64,000 nucleotides of DNA from contig CM038925.1 in NCBI GenBank assembly GCA_021904315.1, positions 3,908,501 to 3,972,500 of the forward strand. Reading direction: 5' to 3'. Below, piece by piece: positions 47,292 to 59,999 of this stretch. A model generated the notes under the pieces. It ran no database searches and had not been told where the DNA came from. It saw only the letters and a list, made by a program, of their open reading frames with translations. The DNA comes from Sphagnum magellanicum (Eukaryota > Streptophyta > Sphagnopsida > Sphagnales > Sphagnaceae). A program made the translations under genes and the position numbers. The first letter of the stretch is position 1; the number at the start of each line of letters is the position of its first letter.

Positions 47292-50200
47292 CTACCTGAT
47301 GGCAGCCACATGCTCTTCATCAAGGGTGTCATCGCAGCCATGCAGGGCACAAGTCTTCCTCTTGTGATGTTTTTTGACAAAGCTTTTCCATCTTGCCTCC
47401 ACATCTCCAGTAGTCACAAACTCATGACCAGCACCTTCAGAATACCAAGTATCATATGAGAACTTGTCACCCTCCCGATTGCCTCGAGAAATGAATAGTG
47501 CAAAATATGTATTCTCCAGATCGAGCAATGTCAAATCTGTAAGCTTCTCAAAGGCATACTTCTTCCTCCTCTGCCATGCCTGCAACCATCGTGGGGAATC
47601 CAACCACATATCTGTCAGCTTAGATGTGTGCAGCATAGCTGATCTGCAATGCTTGCAACATGCTAGGTTTTTGGTCACCTTGTTGGCAAAACCTTAACAT
47701 ATCTGATACATTGCATGATCCAATGACAAGACAAAGGGAAAAATATAGCCCAATATTTGGTGCAAGGGGAACCCTGCAGGTGCAGATAACTCTTTGTCCT
47801 CAAGCTTCAGCTAACGTATGACCATTTTTTTGACCATGCTCTATGGATTTGCCATTCAAAACCAGGCAGATGAATCACTTAATATTCTTCTGCTCAGCAA
47901 ATCTTTAGCTGAAAGCGACTTCCACAGTCAAAAACTCCACTTCAACTTCTTGGTGTTAAATATATATTTTTTGAGTTGAAAAGGGATTCTTTGGACCCTA
48001 CAAATCTTCAACCCTAGTCTATTGGGCCCAATCTCACCTATTTGAGAATTTTGAACTCTGAGTTTCCCCAGTTTTTGGATGATTTTGTGTCAAAATGGAG
48101 GTGTAAGTAGGGTAACACCAGAATATTCTGTCTTGTGGAGTAGAAAGAAGATGGATATCTGATTGACATTGTTGAGAAAGAGAACCAATGGGAGATGATG
48201 CAAATTCTTATGCAACTGCCACATGAGAAACCCTTCATGCAACATTGACATCTGTTGCAGCATTAGATGGAATCATATCTAACGATGAGCCCACAGCAAC
48301 CTTACTGATATTAGGATTGATTCAAACTGCAACTGAGACGGACAAAGAATAAGGGTTGAAGGAATGTTCCACACCTTGTCCCCCAGTCTGCCCTCTTGTT
48401 TAGCCTTCTCCTTCAGTGTGGCCCACCGCTGAGCAACTCGAGCTTTAGTCTGCTCCCGCAAGAAGGCCCCACAATGGGTGCATTGAAGTCTGGCAGAGGG
48501 GTTTTTGCTGTGGCCACACTTCACACATCTGGTATGCCCTCTGGAAGCCTTTCCATTGTCAATGCATGGGGTGCTACCAGCCACATCTTCTTCACTTTCT
48601 CCTTCAGGGGGGGGAGTTCCTTCTTTAGAAAATCCTGGTCCTGGCAACAGCACAAGACCGTAAATCAGGATGCATACTCACAGAAATCCTGTCACAATCC
48701 TAGACTGTCTTGATTCTCCTGGTATAATTGCCTCCTTTGACATCTTCAAGAAAACAAGAGATTGTGTCAGCCATTAATCTGGATTGACCTTAGCAAGTGC
48801 CACTTCGACCCATATCTCAGAAGAACAAATCTTGTATTGTCAGACATCCAAATCAGGCAATGCCTAAAGCCATTTCATAGCCCTAAGACTTAGCTCCCAA
48901 GTTTCTTAACAACCATATTGGAGTTTGAATTAGAACCTGACATATGGAGCCATTTAAAAACCTGGTCCAAAATCTAATAAGACAGATTGCATGTGGCCAA
49001 CAAGATTAATGTGGAATTGTGAATTCCCCTGAGCTTTTCAAGTTCATTATCCTGAGCAAAAGCCTAAACTAGAGCCCTGCTTGAACCAAAAACAAGAAAT
49101 GCTTATAGCCAGGGTGATGTGGATACGTTCTCCTGAAGGACCTTCAAGAAAGGCCTCAAGATCACCAACTTCACCATGCTGGTGTGCTGTACTGTCCTGA
49201 TGTGCCAGTGGAGCAGTTCCTGCACATGAAAATGACTGTGCAACATGACATTCAAGTTTTCTTAAACAATAAGAACTTTCTTTGACTAAGCAGAGATCAT
49301 TGGCTAGATCTGTGGATCTCTGACCACCCATTTATAGTGCTCCAAAAGCATATTCATGAACATTACATACAAGGTCATCAGAGCAGCCATTGCATTGGCG
49401 CAGCTTGATGACTAGATGGTCAAACCCACGCAAAGTGAAAGGTAGAGGAACCCCATAAAATGAATGAAGCATAAAAGATGCAGCTGCACAGAAAAGCCTT
49501 GGATTTCTTATATCAAGCTAAGATTGTTAAGGTGATGGAAAAGTTCAGGCTCAAACCCACCAACATGAGACGAGGATGGCTCCACAGCTTCCAGGGCTTC
49601 TACATCGGGTAAAGCAAGGAGAGTCCCCCTGTAGGATCTCTTCGCCCCCTTGTGCTTCTCCTTTACTATGATTGGATTTGGGTTTCCAAATGACCGCACT
49701 TCTGCAATATTGGTCTAAAATTTGTTTATCAACAACCAAGCCAGTTCCTTGTTTAATCCTCTCAAACCATTCCACCACATTTTAGATTCAGATATTTACT
49801 TGAGTTCATGAGATCATTGGCTTTCTCAACATCTGTTGATCCAGAATAACACAGCCCTTGCTTGTGCTTCTGAAAGGTAGTTAGGAGTAATGAAATGACT
49901 GCGAGTATAATTTGGTATCTTTCTGTTCCCAATAGATTAAGTTGTTCAGATGCTTCAAGTCAATTAAAATCACAATCTTTCTATCACCTGCATCTTCAAG
50001 AGATAGTATTTAGGATTTTGACTCCTGGTTGCTGCTCGACTCTAACCTAAGCCCTTTAGAGAGATTAAGATCAAAGGCAGGAAGCCAATGCGAGTAATGA
50101 TCTCCCACAAGAATTTACTGTGGAGTAAATGTACACAGCAAGAAAGTATCTCCTGCAAAGATATCAACACTTATGGGCAACATGGCCACACAGAAAAGGA

Positions 50201-50804
50201 GAAGCACCTCCTGCAGTTGTTCCCCACATTCGCACTGGTCCAACAAGAGGTGATTCACCAGCTACTGCCTGTGGTGTTTGCTGTCTGCTCTCTGGACATG
50301 CATCAAAAGAAAGGCACTAAGAAGGACAGACACCTTCATCTTCCGTAATCTTTTCTGTCCCTCTGTCTCTCACCAAAGATATTCCAAACACTGGAATTGC
50401 TTTAACCCCAGTTTGTCCTCACCCCAAGTAAGCTCATCAATTTTACATTCCAAGACTTTGCCACAAGTGGGTAGAGATTAAAGGAGCTAACCCTGGATGG
50501 GTACAATGGCAATAGTATAAGTGGAACCAGCTTTGAAGGTATCCATACTTAAGCCACTGTCATCAGCTTCCATAATACTGCCGTCCCCCATGACCACCAC
50601 AGATGCTTTGAACACAGCAAGAACATTGACAACCTTAATGCGGTTTCTGGCAGGCCCAAAGAGATTGACTTTGAATGACTGAGCTTTGTTATTTTGATTC
50701 ACAAATGTGACCTTTGATGCCATCACCTGTTGCCCAATAAGATTGTTAGAACTGTTTTCCAGGACAGTTCCAGGATGAACCTGGTGCTCCAACTTGGCAG
50801 CCAT
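47292..50804 (-). CDS. Six-exon gene, zinc-ribbon protein of unknown function (422 aa)
   Basis: Exons (minus strand) are 50804-50492, 50417-50334, 49701-49561, 49219-49142, 48640-48375 and 47678-47292. All junctions are GT-AG and in phase, summing to 1269 bases: ATG at 50804, TAG at the end, no internal stop. Residues 1-130 look like a compact beta-rich domain (SKVTFVNQNNKAQSFKVNLF, KAGSTYTIAIVPIQG). A hydrophilic middle has Pro/Glu-rich stretches. Residues about 244-262 form CVKC-x11-CTHC, a four-Cys zinc ribbon, followed by a basic helix (TKARVAQRWATLKEKAK). CCKHC at about 301-305 could add another metal site. The C terminus is Trp-rich (MWLDSPRWLQAWQRRKK) and ends with a basic HHKRKTC cluster. 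I do not recognise the family, but the architecture suggests a nucleic-acid- or protein-binding role (inference). The first intron is only 74 bp with a weak acceptor. Confidence 0.78.
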
Positions 50805-51710
50805 AACAGTATCCTTTTTGCTTAACTGTTATTCTCTCCAAACAAACAGTTCAGTCTCAGACTCTGAACCTCACCAACTTCCCCTTAAATGTACAAAAAC
50901 TAATAGCCTCAGGAGATCTCAAAACTGTGAAATGCAATCACCAAACAACAAAGCCCAAGTAAGACCTAGAAGCATTTAAAAGCTTTTTTGTATATTCAAT
51001 CAAGTTGTTGCAAAGAATGAATACCTAGATCTTTTTTCTCCTTAGAGCATATAAAGGAATTCTGATCAATAGTCAGCATATGGCCTGCTCCACTCTGCCA
51101 AAAAGGAAGGGCATGAAATCCTGTTCCTCTCCCTGGATCTTTCCCTTCACAACTTCAAACCTAATGCGTGCAATTGCGAGATGAAGTAGGAAATGGACCC
51201 AGAAGCAAAGTGGTTTGCCCACACCATCATCTGCAATGTGTCAAGAACCCAACAGAAAACTCTTTTCTTCTCAATTTCGACCATTATATCCCCAGAAACA
51301 TCTTAACTGTACTCATACTATCATCAAGGGATTACTAAACTCTCTCTCACTTCCAACATTCCGGCGCACAGAAAACCCTAGATATTGCGCTCATACTAGG
51401 TATACCATGGAGCGCTTAGAGCACTTTACTATCGGCTACATTTGGGATGTGCCCCACTGGCATGACATCACAATGTGGATCTGTTTTCTCAATTACAGCA
51501 AGAAACAGATTCCACTACCAATGCGGTTATTCAACTCTTGGCTTCTTCTTCTGCTGCTGCTGCTTGTCTCTACCAAAATTATATATACGGAAAATTCCTC
51601 GTCCGTCTCCTACTTGCCTGGTTCTGCATGCAAGGACTTGAAATTGGAATCTGCACCACACAGAAAATCGCTCTCCTCTCTCTATCACTTGAATTGACAA
51701 AAGAACATAC

Positions 51711-51860
51711 CTCTTCCAAATTGTTGTCTTGAGCGCTGTTTCCGTTCCCGCTAGTCAAATCCAAGGGGCGCCCCTCCAAGCTGCAAAGGTGCGCAATCGA
51801 GTAGCAAGAAATGGCAAAAGGACGACAGCAAAATGCAACGCCCACACGCAAGCACATACA
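51711..51860 (-). promoter_or_regulatory. Probable 5' leader exon and promoter-proximal region
   Basis: The minus strand has a strong donor, TTTGGAAGAG|GTATGT, at 51711/51710, preceded by GC-richer sequence (GGGGCGCCCC). An acceptor AATAACAG lies about 20 bases before the ATG at 50804. This suggests a leader exon spliced across about 0.9 kb. The transcription start is not identifiable; a CT-rich tract at 51862-51905 may be part of the core promoter. Confidence 0.4.
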
Positions 51861-51912
51861 TCTCTCGTTTCTCTCTCTTCTGTGTGCTTCTTCTGTCCCT
51901 CCCCTGCCTCAT

Positions 51913-52270
51913 TGGTTTCGGACCTCGCCCGGTTGGGAACCTCACCTGGTTTGGAACCTCAACTGTTTTGGGACTCTCAACTGGTCTGACGTTGTCTTCA
52001 AATTAGGATAGAAGCAAAGTGGGACCTCGCCTTATTTGGGGACCTCACCTGGTTTGAAACTTCATCTGTTTTCGTACCTCATCTGGTTTGAGACCTCACC
52101 TGGTTTGGAGCTTCATCTGTTTTCGTACCTCATCTGGTTTGGGACCTCACCTGGTTTGAAACTTCATCTGTTTTCGTACCTCATCCAGTTTGGGACCTCA
52201 CCTGGTTTGGAACTTCATCTGTTTTCGTACCTCATCCGGTTTGGGACCTCACCTGGATTGGGACCTCAAT
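51913..52270. repeat. 17-bp minisatellite with 51-bp higher-order units
   Basis: A 17-bp monomer of type TGGTTTGGGACCTCACC repeats from about 51913. From 52027 it becomes a regular 51-bp trimer: TGGTTTGGGACCTCACC, TGGTTTGAAACTTCATC, TGTTTTCGTACCTCATC. The trimer repeats about 4.5 times with few differences. It is interrupted at about 51985-52025. It lies upstream of the zinc-ribbon gene. The open frame across it (52036-52284, a 17-residue repeat) is a by-product of the unit length. Confidence 0.93.
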
Positions 52271-52440
52271 TGGGTCACACTTAGTCCAGCTCACTGAGCT
52301 ACTGTGATTGGAGAGATTAAAAAAGGTTAAAAAACACTCTATCTTTTTACAAAATTTTAAAAGGCAACTTATTATTACCTATTACCCTACATATTCTTTT
52401 TTTTCTTTTACTGTTCTAACCCCAGGGGTTTTTTTTTTCA

Positions 52441-52700
52441 ATTTTGTGATGTAGCTGAAGTGCCAATCGTCCATAAGATGATTTAGCCAAATTTGGCTGC
52501 ATACTAGATATTAAAGTTTTAAAAAAAACACAATCCTTCCTTCAGTATTCTTGGCTATCTACTGGAACTTATCATAAAAATATAGCGATTTGGATTTTAT
52601 TTTCTTTGAAATTGTGGAGAATTTGGGCCATTTTTTTCATGAAAAATCCTTTGTATAGATAGAAATCATATTTTTCAGGTCGAAATTTGGCAAAATTTCA
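52441..52700 (+). repeat. Dispersed non-coding repeat E, copy 2
   Basis: Same order of strings as 42655-42905, with some insertions. It has no coding capacity. Confidence 0.8.
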
Positions 52701-53120
52701 CCCAAAAAAAAACACTGACAACACTTTGAACATCCAACTTAGAGAAGTTGTAAAAGTACTTCAAGTTAAAATTTTCCGTTAAAAAACCACAGAGATTTGG
52801 ATGACAACTATTGAAAGTTTAGACTTTTTTAGTTCTGGCTTAGTATTTTCAAAACTTCAAGTTTTTTTGGATATTTGGACCAAGATGCCATGTGGTAGAT
52901 AGAAGGTATGCATATAAGTCATAGGGGAAAAATTTGTACAAAAATGAATTGAAATGAATGAATAATGGATGTTCAAAATGACCATCCAAAAGAACTAAAC
53001 ATTGATTTTCATCCTTTTTGGAGCAAACAAAAATATTTGACTCTTTTGAATGGTGATAAGAATAACACTCCATAATTTGATCCAATTCATGTTTCCAGAA
53101 AACATTAAACTTATCCCTAA
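52701..53120. other. Intergenic, no gene seen
   Basis: AT-rich DNA between repeats E and F; no motif. Confidence 0.35.
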
Positions 53121-53655
53121 AGTCACCCTCTCTTTCATCCCCTATCCCCTCTTTTAGTGGTATCTAGAAAGCAGGGAAATTTTATTAAATTTGAGTGCGA
53201 AATGCTGAAACACAGCCTTTAATGCACATGGATCGAGAGTAATTATATCGTAGTACCTTGGCAATTTCAACACATGTCCGTTGAATAATTAGTTAATTTT
53301 GAAAAATTCATTTCAACAAATGACATATTCCTAAATATTCACTATTATTTTTCACAATATTTTTTGATTTGAAAGGAATAATTTTTTTAAATTTTAACAT
53401 TTCTGAAAATAATATAATTAATTTTGAATTGGCCAAGGTACGAGGGTAATAGTTTTATAGGTAGGAGCAATGAAAATATATGTAGCAGCAATGGAGGCGC
53501 TCAGGGACTCAGGGAAAAAGAGAGAGGGATGAAACTCAATTTACCACCAAAACTAATTTGGGTCCCTAGTTATTTCGTTTTGTAAAATTTTAAATTTATT
53601 CCCAATTACACATTTGATAACCTATTATGCCAAAACTGGTTGTTTTGGCACTTTA
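53121..53655 (-). repeat. Dispersed non-coding repeat F, copy 3, with nested insertion
   Basis: Read on the minus strand it matches copies at 24276 and 41071, but is split by about 200 bp of the MITE at 53251-53448. The outer halves rejoin at the AGTAATTATA/GTAGGAGCA region of copy 2. Confidence 0.82.
53251..53448 (+). mobile_element. ~200-bp MITE family, copy 2, nested in repeat F
   Basis: Begins TAGTACCTTGGCAATTTCAA and ends TTGAATTGGCCAAGGTA followed by CGAGGGTA. The inverted ends pair as TACCTTGGC(C)AATTT. It is similar over its length to 55084-55280. Confidence 0.85.
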
Positions 53656-55083
53656 ACAGTTTGCCTTTACGAATAATTTTATTGAACAACAAAACTTCTC
53701 ATTGACTTTCACATCTATGTTTCATAGAATTACTTAACGATTTTTATCATGCTAAGCAAATCACAAATTTTTTTATAATGGACAACCAAAGGTTAAAAAA
53801 TTTCTTCACTTAATGATTTTGATAATTACAACCCATGTATGTCAACTTTGAAACCATTGCTCCTATAACTTGATGTAGTTCAACTATTGCCTATGTAATT
53901 ATTTAACATATAAGTTTGATGACTTACTTGTTAATAGGATTTCATAATTTAATTTGATCATAGTGTTTGACTTGCACATGAAAATTTATGTGGAAGTCAT
54001 GGAGGTGCATTGGCTTTACATATTAATTTATATGAAAGTCAGGTCAAAAGTCTTTGCATTTTATTATGCATGTGAAATCACATGAGGGGCCATGTGATGT
54101 GTAGATTTTAGGAAATTTCTTGTTTAGTTTCTTTTTGGTTAATATATAAGTGGGTGTTTGTGACTTTTGGAAACATTTTCACTTGATAGAAATAAATTAT
54201 TTTATGAACGTGAAGTTTTGGGGAATAGAATTGTGAAAGGAATGGAGATTTTTTGTTTCAAAAGGTTTTGGTGTAGTTTATCTGAAGTTCATGATAGGGG
54301 AATGGTGTGGCATACTAGTTATACATATACAATAGAAAAGGTGAAAAAATATTTATCCAACCAAAAACATAGATTTCCATAGCTATGTAATTAACATACA
54401 TAGTTTCGATCTTAATCTTGTTTGTGATGAACACTCTCACCCGAGAATATTATGAGTTGTCCTCCCTAATGTTTAAAAGTTAACAATGGAAGACATGTAG
54501 CAAGTAATGATTTTTTAAAAACAAATTGTAATGCAACAATAGTGGCAAGCCTCCCTAAGTAGATTTTGACTTCAATTTTGTAAAGAGTCGTTAAATGTGT
54601 AATTAATAGACAAACCTATCATGACACTCTCCCCAAAAGAATTTTAAATGGGTGAAATTTGAAAACTTGTTTTTGAAAAAAAAAAATTGCCATAAATTAG
54701 AGTTAATGAAAATTTTCAAAAAAGATAAGTAACAAGTCAATAATGAGAAATGGGAGGTTAATCAAGTTGATTTGTAAGGCAAGAAATAACCAAACCCATT
54801 ATTATCACTTGACTTAAGCTGGAGGACATTTGTGTTTTTAAAGTGTAATTGAAGTTCATTGGAGGAAAGTAACTAAGATTGAAAGTGATGGACCTTTGAA
54901 ACCTTTCATATCTAGAGGTTTTTCAACACAAATCATGTCAAAAATGTTCACATGTATTTACAAAATAATTTTGATATATTGGGCATTAGTCAAGTTTTTT
55001 TGTCCAAAAGGTTATTTGGGAAGGCTTTGGTGAAATAAAGGGCAATGTGAAGGAAAATTAAACATTGCCCAAATCCAATACCA
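53656..55083. other. Intergenic, no gene confirmed
   Basis: A plus-strand open stretch at 54167-54382 follows a TATATAAG string, but no family motif is seen. It could be decayed LTR or gene sequence. Confidence 0.3.
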
Positions 55084-55280
55084 TAATACCTTGGCCATTT
55101 CAACACATGTTTGTTGAATAATTAATTAATTTTGAAAATATGATTTCAACAAATGAAAATTCCTAAACATTCATTATTATCCTTCACAATATTTTTTGAT
55201 TTGGAAGAAATAATTTTTGAAAATTTCAACATTTCTGAAAATAATATAATTAGTGTCAAATTGGCCAAGGTACTAGGGTA
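55084..55280 (+). mobile_element. ~200-bp MITE family, copy 3
   Basis: Begins TAATACCTTGGCCATTTCAA and ends AAATTGGCCAAGGTACTAGGGTA. The inverted ends, length and interior match the copies at 25471 (reverse) and 53251. Confidence 0.85.
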
Positions 55281-58200
55281 ATGCCTTCATCTGAACGTTT
55301 TACTATGCATATAGATCACAATTGCATGGTGAGAAGATTCAGAAATGGGCTTTATGATTTTTGTAAAGCTTGCATAAAGTATAGGTGGGTTTTATGGCAT
55401 AAAACTTACATAGGGTCAAACATTTTTTTGTGGTCCATAACAAGGTGTCTAAATACACCAAAGAAAACTCGCTAGGTATTTATGCATGTGTAACATATGA
55501 AGCCACAACACTTTGTGTAGAACATGTTTAGGAAAGTAAGGTGTAAACAAGCTAATACGAGTCACACCCATCACTTTGGGTAAAAATTTTGAATATTTTT
55601 GAATTAAAAATTTATTATGATCTTAAAATATTATATTATATTATTATGTAAATATATGTTTAAAGAATCTCTTTTCAAATATGTTAAGTTTAAACAATCT
55701 CCTTTAAAAAAATGCTTTTACAATGTTAAAAACATGTGTTAAAATGTTTAATGAATGATTTTGAATATTTCATTTTCATTACATTCATTTGAATTCATAT
55801 TACATGTTTTCATACTATATTGACAACATATTTGTGTAAACAATTTGATCACTTTTCACAATGAAATTAAATTTTGACCCAAAAATGTGAAACAAAACTA
55901 TTTGTTACATTTAGAATGGCACCTACTAGCTTGTTTGCCCCTAGTAAGTTTATGTGTGTGGGGTGTTGATGGTTTATTAACTGAGATCATAATTGAAGTC
56001 AATCCTATTTATTCTATTCATAAATTGCCCAAATGGAGGAAGATTAATGCATGTTGGAAATGACAAGAGGTCACAAGCCACTTCCAATTACCATAATATA
56101 CCTAGCTTGGTTCAATAGCAAGGTGCCTTGTATATGTGTATGTCATTGACTTTCCATTGTAAAACTAATAATATTTTACAATCTGAAATTTTAGTTTCTT
56201 GAAAATTCATGTTTATATAATCATGATTTGGGCCATATGTGACATAAAGACAATCATAAATGATGTTTAGTGATTAATTAGGAGAGGGCAATCCTCTTTT
56301 AATTAACCATTCCAAACTAAAAATGCAACATATGGCATGTAACACAACCATATAAAATCATACATAGACAAATTCCAATGGCCAATTAAATTCAAAATTA
56401 ATTGCATGATTAAAATGAGCTAGTTTTTAGTATCTATTATGTACATAGTTACATGGGATAAATTAGATGATAAATAATTATGAGTTAAAAAATCCCAAAT
56501 AAGTTGGCACCAAGTTTTTTTTTGTGGCGAATTTTGGCCACCTAATGACAAAAAAAAAGGGCTAGGGAATCCAACAAAGAGATTTTTGAATTTTTTTTTT
56601 TTTTAAATTCGTCATATCTCAAGAAAAAAAGTTAGAAGTCACCAAATTTACATAGTGTGTTCCATTAAGTCACTAGAACTAGGTAGGACTCCAAAAAAAA
56701 TCTACTAGTCCACTAAGACAGACACCATTCATTACTAATTAATGTTGAGGATCCTTACCGGTACACCTACTTGAGAAATTTGAAAAAAAAAACCTTGGTT
56801 GGCACTATTCAATGTTTAAAATTGGAGGTAAGTAAAGGATTCATAATCTAGTTAATATTTTTTTATGAATTGTAAAAGTTGTCACATTTGTAGGTAGGTA
56901 GGTGCACATAACCCACATAATAAAAAGTTGGGTAGAGGATTTGTAACAAAGAAGTGGACGAAGTTGTCATTTTAATAAGGAATGGGATATTATTTTAAAA
57001 TAATATTTAAGGTTCGAATATTGCTTTTGTTTGAGATAACATAATTGATGGAAAAGGATTGAGGACTATTATTTGATGTGTATGACTTTTGTTTGTTTGT
57101 GTGAGAGGGAGAAGAAAACAAAAGAAACCACCTCCTATAGCAAGGGTGTAAAAGTGTATTAGATTAAGTTTTGAGTGATAAAAAGAAACAAAGATAGGGG
57201 AGCAAGTGATAGAAGCTATATTGCACCCCTAGTAGTAAAGATGTATTGTGTATATAATCGAAATGAAGTGTTTGTTTATGTTTTATATGTATTTGTTAAG
57301 TCTATAATGAATTGAAAAACATGTTTAAAATTTTTTTGCCTTTGTGTTAGGTTGGGTAGTTGTGTGGGTTAATTGTGCACAAGATGGTGTGTTCACATAC
57401 CAAGTGGGGTAAATAAAGCTACAACTACTCCCAAGCACCAATTGTAAATAAGAAAAATTGAGTTTTGTGTTCATAAAGATGTCTATTGCAACATTGGACC
57501 ACTCCTAGTGCATGATCTTTCATGAGGTCCACGATTCTTATAACATTATCATTGTATTTTATTCTTGCTTGGGATGTAATTATTATAATCATGTTCATGA
57601 AACAACAATTTGATTATATAATTTGCAAGTTGTTATTATTTATTTACTTTGCATGTATTATGTAAGGTTAATTCCTTGTTTGGTAGAGACTATAAATCCA
57701 TTGACATTCCAATAAGAAGGCTCAACTTTAATTTGTACAATTATCCTTTTCAAGAAGTTGTGCCAACGGAATTAAACATATTATAATTATGAATTTTGTT
57801 TCTCACCAAGGTCATTTACTTGTATCAAAATTAACTTCTCTTAAAAGAGAACCTAAACATGGCTTGTTGAACATAAACAAGATTACATCATGTCTATTCA
57901 AAAGGTTTGAAACTAAGGTTGTATATCAAATGAATTTGCATTACACATTAACAAACTATTGAATTATATGAATCTTTCAAGCATTTGCAAAATGATTTGA
58001 ACATCTCATAGCCTTATCATCCATGACAACAATATTTGTCATCAAGTTTTATTCAAGTTTTACTCCTTAGTGTTTGATTCACAAATTATGATAATGTGAT
58101 TTGTATATATGAAATTATATTTACAACACAAAAAATAGTTGTCATAGCAACTTTGAGAAGGCCATATAGAGGGTGTTGCAAGCCCATATGTGCATTAGAT

Positions 58201-58690
58201 ATCTAATGTGAACTTGGACAAAAACCAACATTCTACATGTAGATACAATGTTTCGCTTTAACATATTATGATTTATGTGATTTTGGCATTAGTGTTCTAC
58301 TTATTTATGACAATAAAACTAAACAATATCGTCAATCCAACCTTTTAGTTAGTATGTGGAAACACTAACCTTAAAACCACTATCATTCCAAGTATGTATA
58401 TAAAATGATTAATGAAATGATTGGAAATGTGAATGTAAGGTTCAAATCAATAACAAAATAATTCAAATGAATGTGTCTTCCTAGTAAATAAGTTGGTAAG
58501 TTTGTGAAGACAAATCATAAGTTTTTGTTTCAAAAAAATGTAAAGTTATAGGACATTGTGAATGGATTGTGGGTTATTAATAAAGAACAATTTTGTGAAT
58601 TTTACGAAAAACACCATTGAAAAGTTATGAAATCCACATGTAATGAATTAAATGGTTTCATGAGCAATGATTAGTGCAGGTAACATTAGT
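55281..58690. other. AT-rich intergenic DNA, no gene seen
   Basis: Contains homopolymer A and T runs and a short TAGGTAGGTAGG patch near 56892. No coding motif. Confidence 0.4.
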
Positions 58691-59530
58691 AGAGAAACTA
58701 TCGTTCATGACTATTCTTTGCAACTAGTTTTTAATTGCAAGTGACATTTATGATTAAGAAACTATTTAGTAACAAACAACAAGTCACCAACAACCATTAG
58801 TTGTTGATGACAAATAATTCTTTTTCATTGTAAAATACATGTATGCTAATCATATATACATATCTAAATGTGTTCTTATGGCTATATTTACAATTATGAT
58901 GTAACTACAACATGCACCAATGCAAATTTGACACGTGACAACCAAACAATTGTCCATAAGATGACACATGGCATCATCTAGGTTTTTAAATGTATTTTAA
59001 TGAATAAAACTTACTTTTTTCTTACCATCCACTACTTGTCATGTGGCAACCTAACAATAATCGCAAAAGACACATAACCACTATGACAAAATGAGGTGAT
59101 TAAGTTACAATTGGCCTTGCAACTTGGTTTTTGAATTGTAATGACCATTTGCAATTCATTGCAACTTAGAATACTTTTACATGTGCAAATGCTATTGGAC
59201 AAGTCGCATGAATTGCAATGGATGCAACTCATCGTATGTGAAATTGTATACCTATGCATCTTGTGCAACTCAATTACAATTATGTAGAAACAACTATTTT
59301 GCAATTACCATGGTTACATCATGCTAGTGTTACTTTTCATCAATCCATCAAAATTTTGTCACATGGCAACGTGGGGATTTTTGGGTAAAACTTATTTTCT
59401 TTTTAAAATATAGATTTTCACCATCCATCATGATTATTCATGTTATATGGTCTTATTGTGACATGTGGCGCAGTCAAAAGTTGCCATGTGGCATATTAAT
59501 TGAATTTTGAGTTTTTTAAAAAACATCTAT
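58690..59530. other. Transposon-derived intergenic DNA
   Basis: Carries TTGCAACTAG, TTGCAAGTGACATTTATGA and CATGTGGCAAC motifs like those inside the CACTA-type ends of this window. 58725-58765 resembles 26990-27060. No gene. Confidence 0.4.
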
Positions 59531-59539
59531 TTAAATAGC

Positions 59540-59840
59540 CTAAGTAGGTTGATACATAAACATACGTAGGTAGGTTAGTAGGTCATACTTACATACCTAG
59601 GTATATAGGTAAAATTAGGTAGGTAGGTAAAACTAGATAGGTATGACATATTTACATACCATTTCATCTATTTATAGATAAGTAGGTAAAAAAGTAGGAC
59701 TAATTATTTACTTACCAAGGTAAACAAGTAGGTAGGAAGGTAGAAGGATAAACAAATTAAAAAGTAACCATGTAAATATTTTTATTTGATTTTATGTTTT
59801 TTCTTAAGGTTAAATTTGTTTGAACTCATCCCAAATTGGG
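59540..59840. repeat. Degenerate TAGG array and shared motif block
   Basis: AGGTAGGTTAGTAGG and AATTAGGTAGGTAGGTAAAA repeats are followed by a TTTTATTTGATTTT...CTCATCCCAAATTGG block. The same pair of elements is present at 27371-27545 and, inverted, at 18635-18880. Confidence 0.65.
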
Positions 59841-59999
59841 ACATGTATTATAATTTGAACACTAAAAAAAAAACACCTTATTTACATAGTTTGTGAAATG
59901 AGATTCAAGGATAAAACATGTGGGTTAAATCTTTTAATTGCACATTAGTTGCAAATTTGATTGCAACTAGAAAACAAAATCTCCCACATTCCTTGTGTT

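Noticed and set aside
50150..50216. Extra exon between the second and third exons of the zinc-ribbon gene
   Set aside because: It has an acceptor (CTGCAG) and a plausible peptide (GASPFLCGHVAHK) but no donor that keeps the downstream phase; skipping it gives a clean frame.
51215..51732. Overlapping plus-strand ORFs of up to 160 codons upstream of the zinc-ribbon gene
   Set aside because: Three frames are open at once in GC-richer leader/promoter DNA, with poly-Leu from a CTTCTGCTGCTGCTG run and no family motif. They are likely chance ORFs.
52036..52284. Plus-strand ORF with a 17-residue repeat
   Set aside because: Produced by the 51-bp minisatellite, whose length is a multiple of three; no start context or domain supports a protein.
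54167..54382. 71-codon plus-strand ORF after a TATATAAG string
   Set aside because: No domain, no splice or repeat support, and surrounding sequence is ordinary AT-rich DNA.
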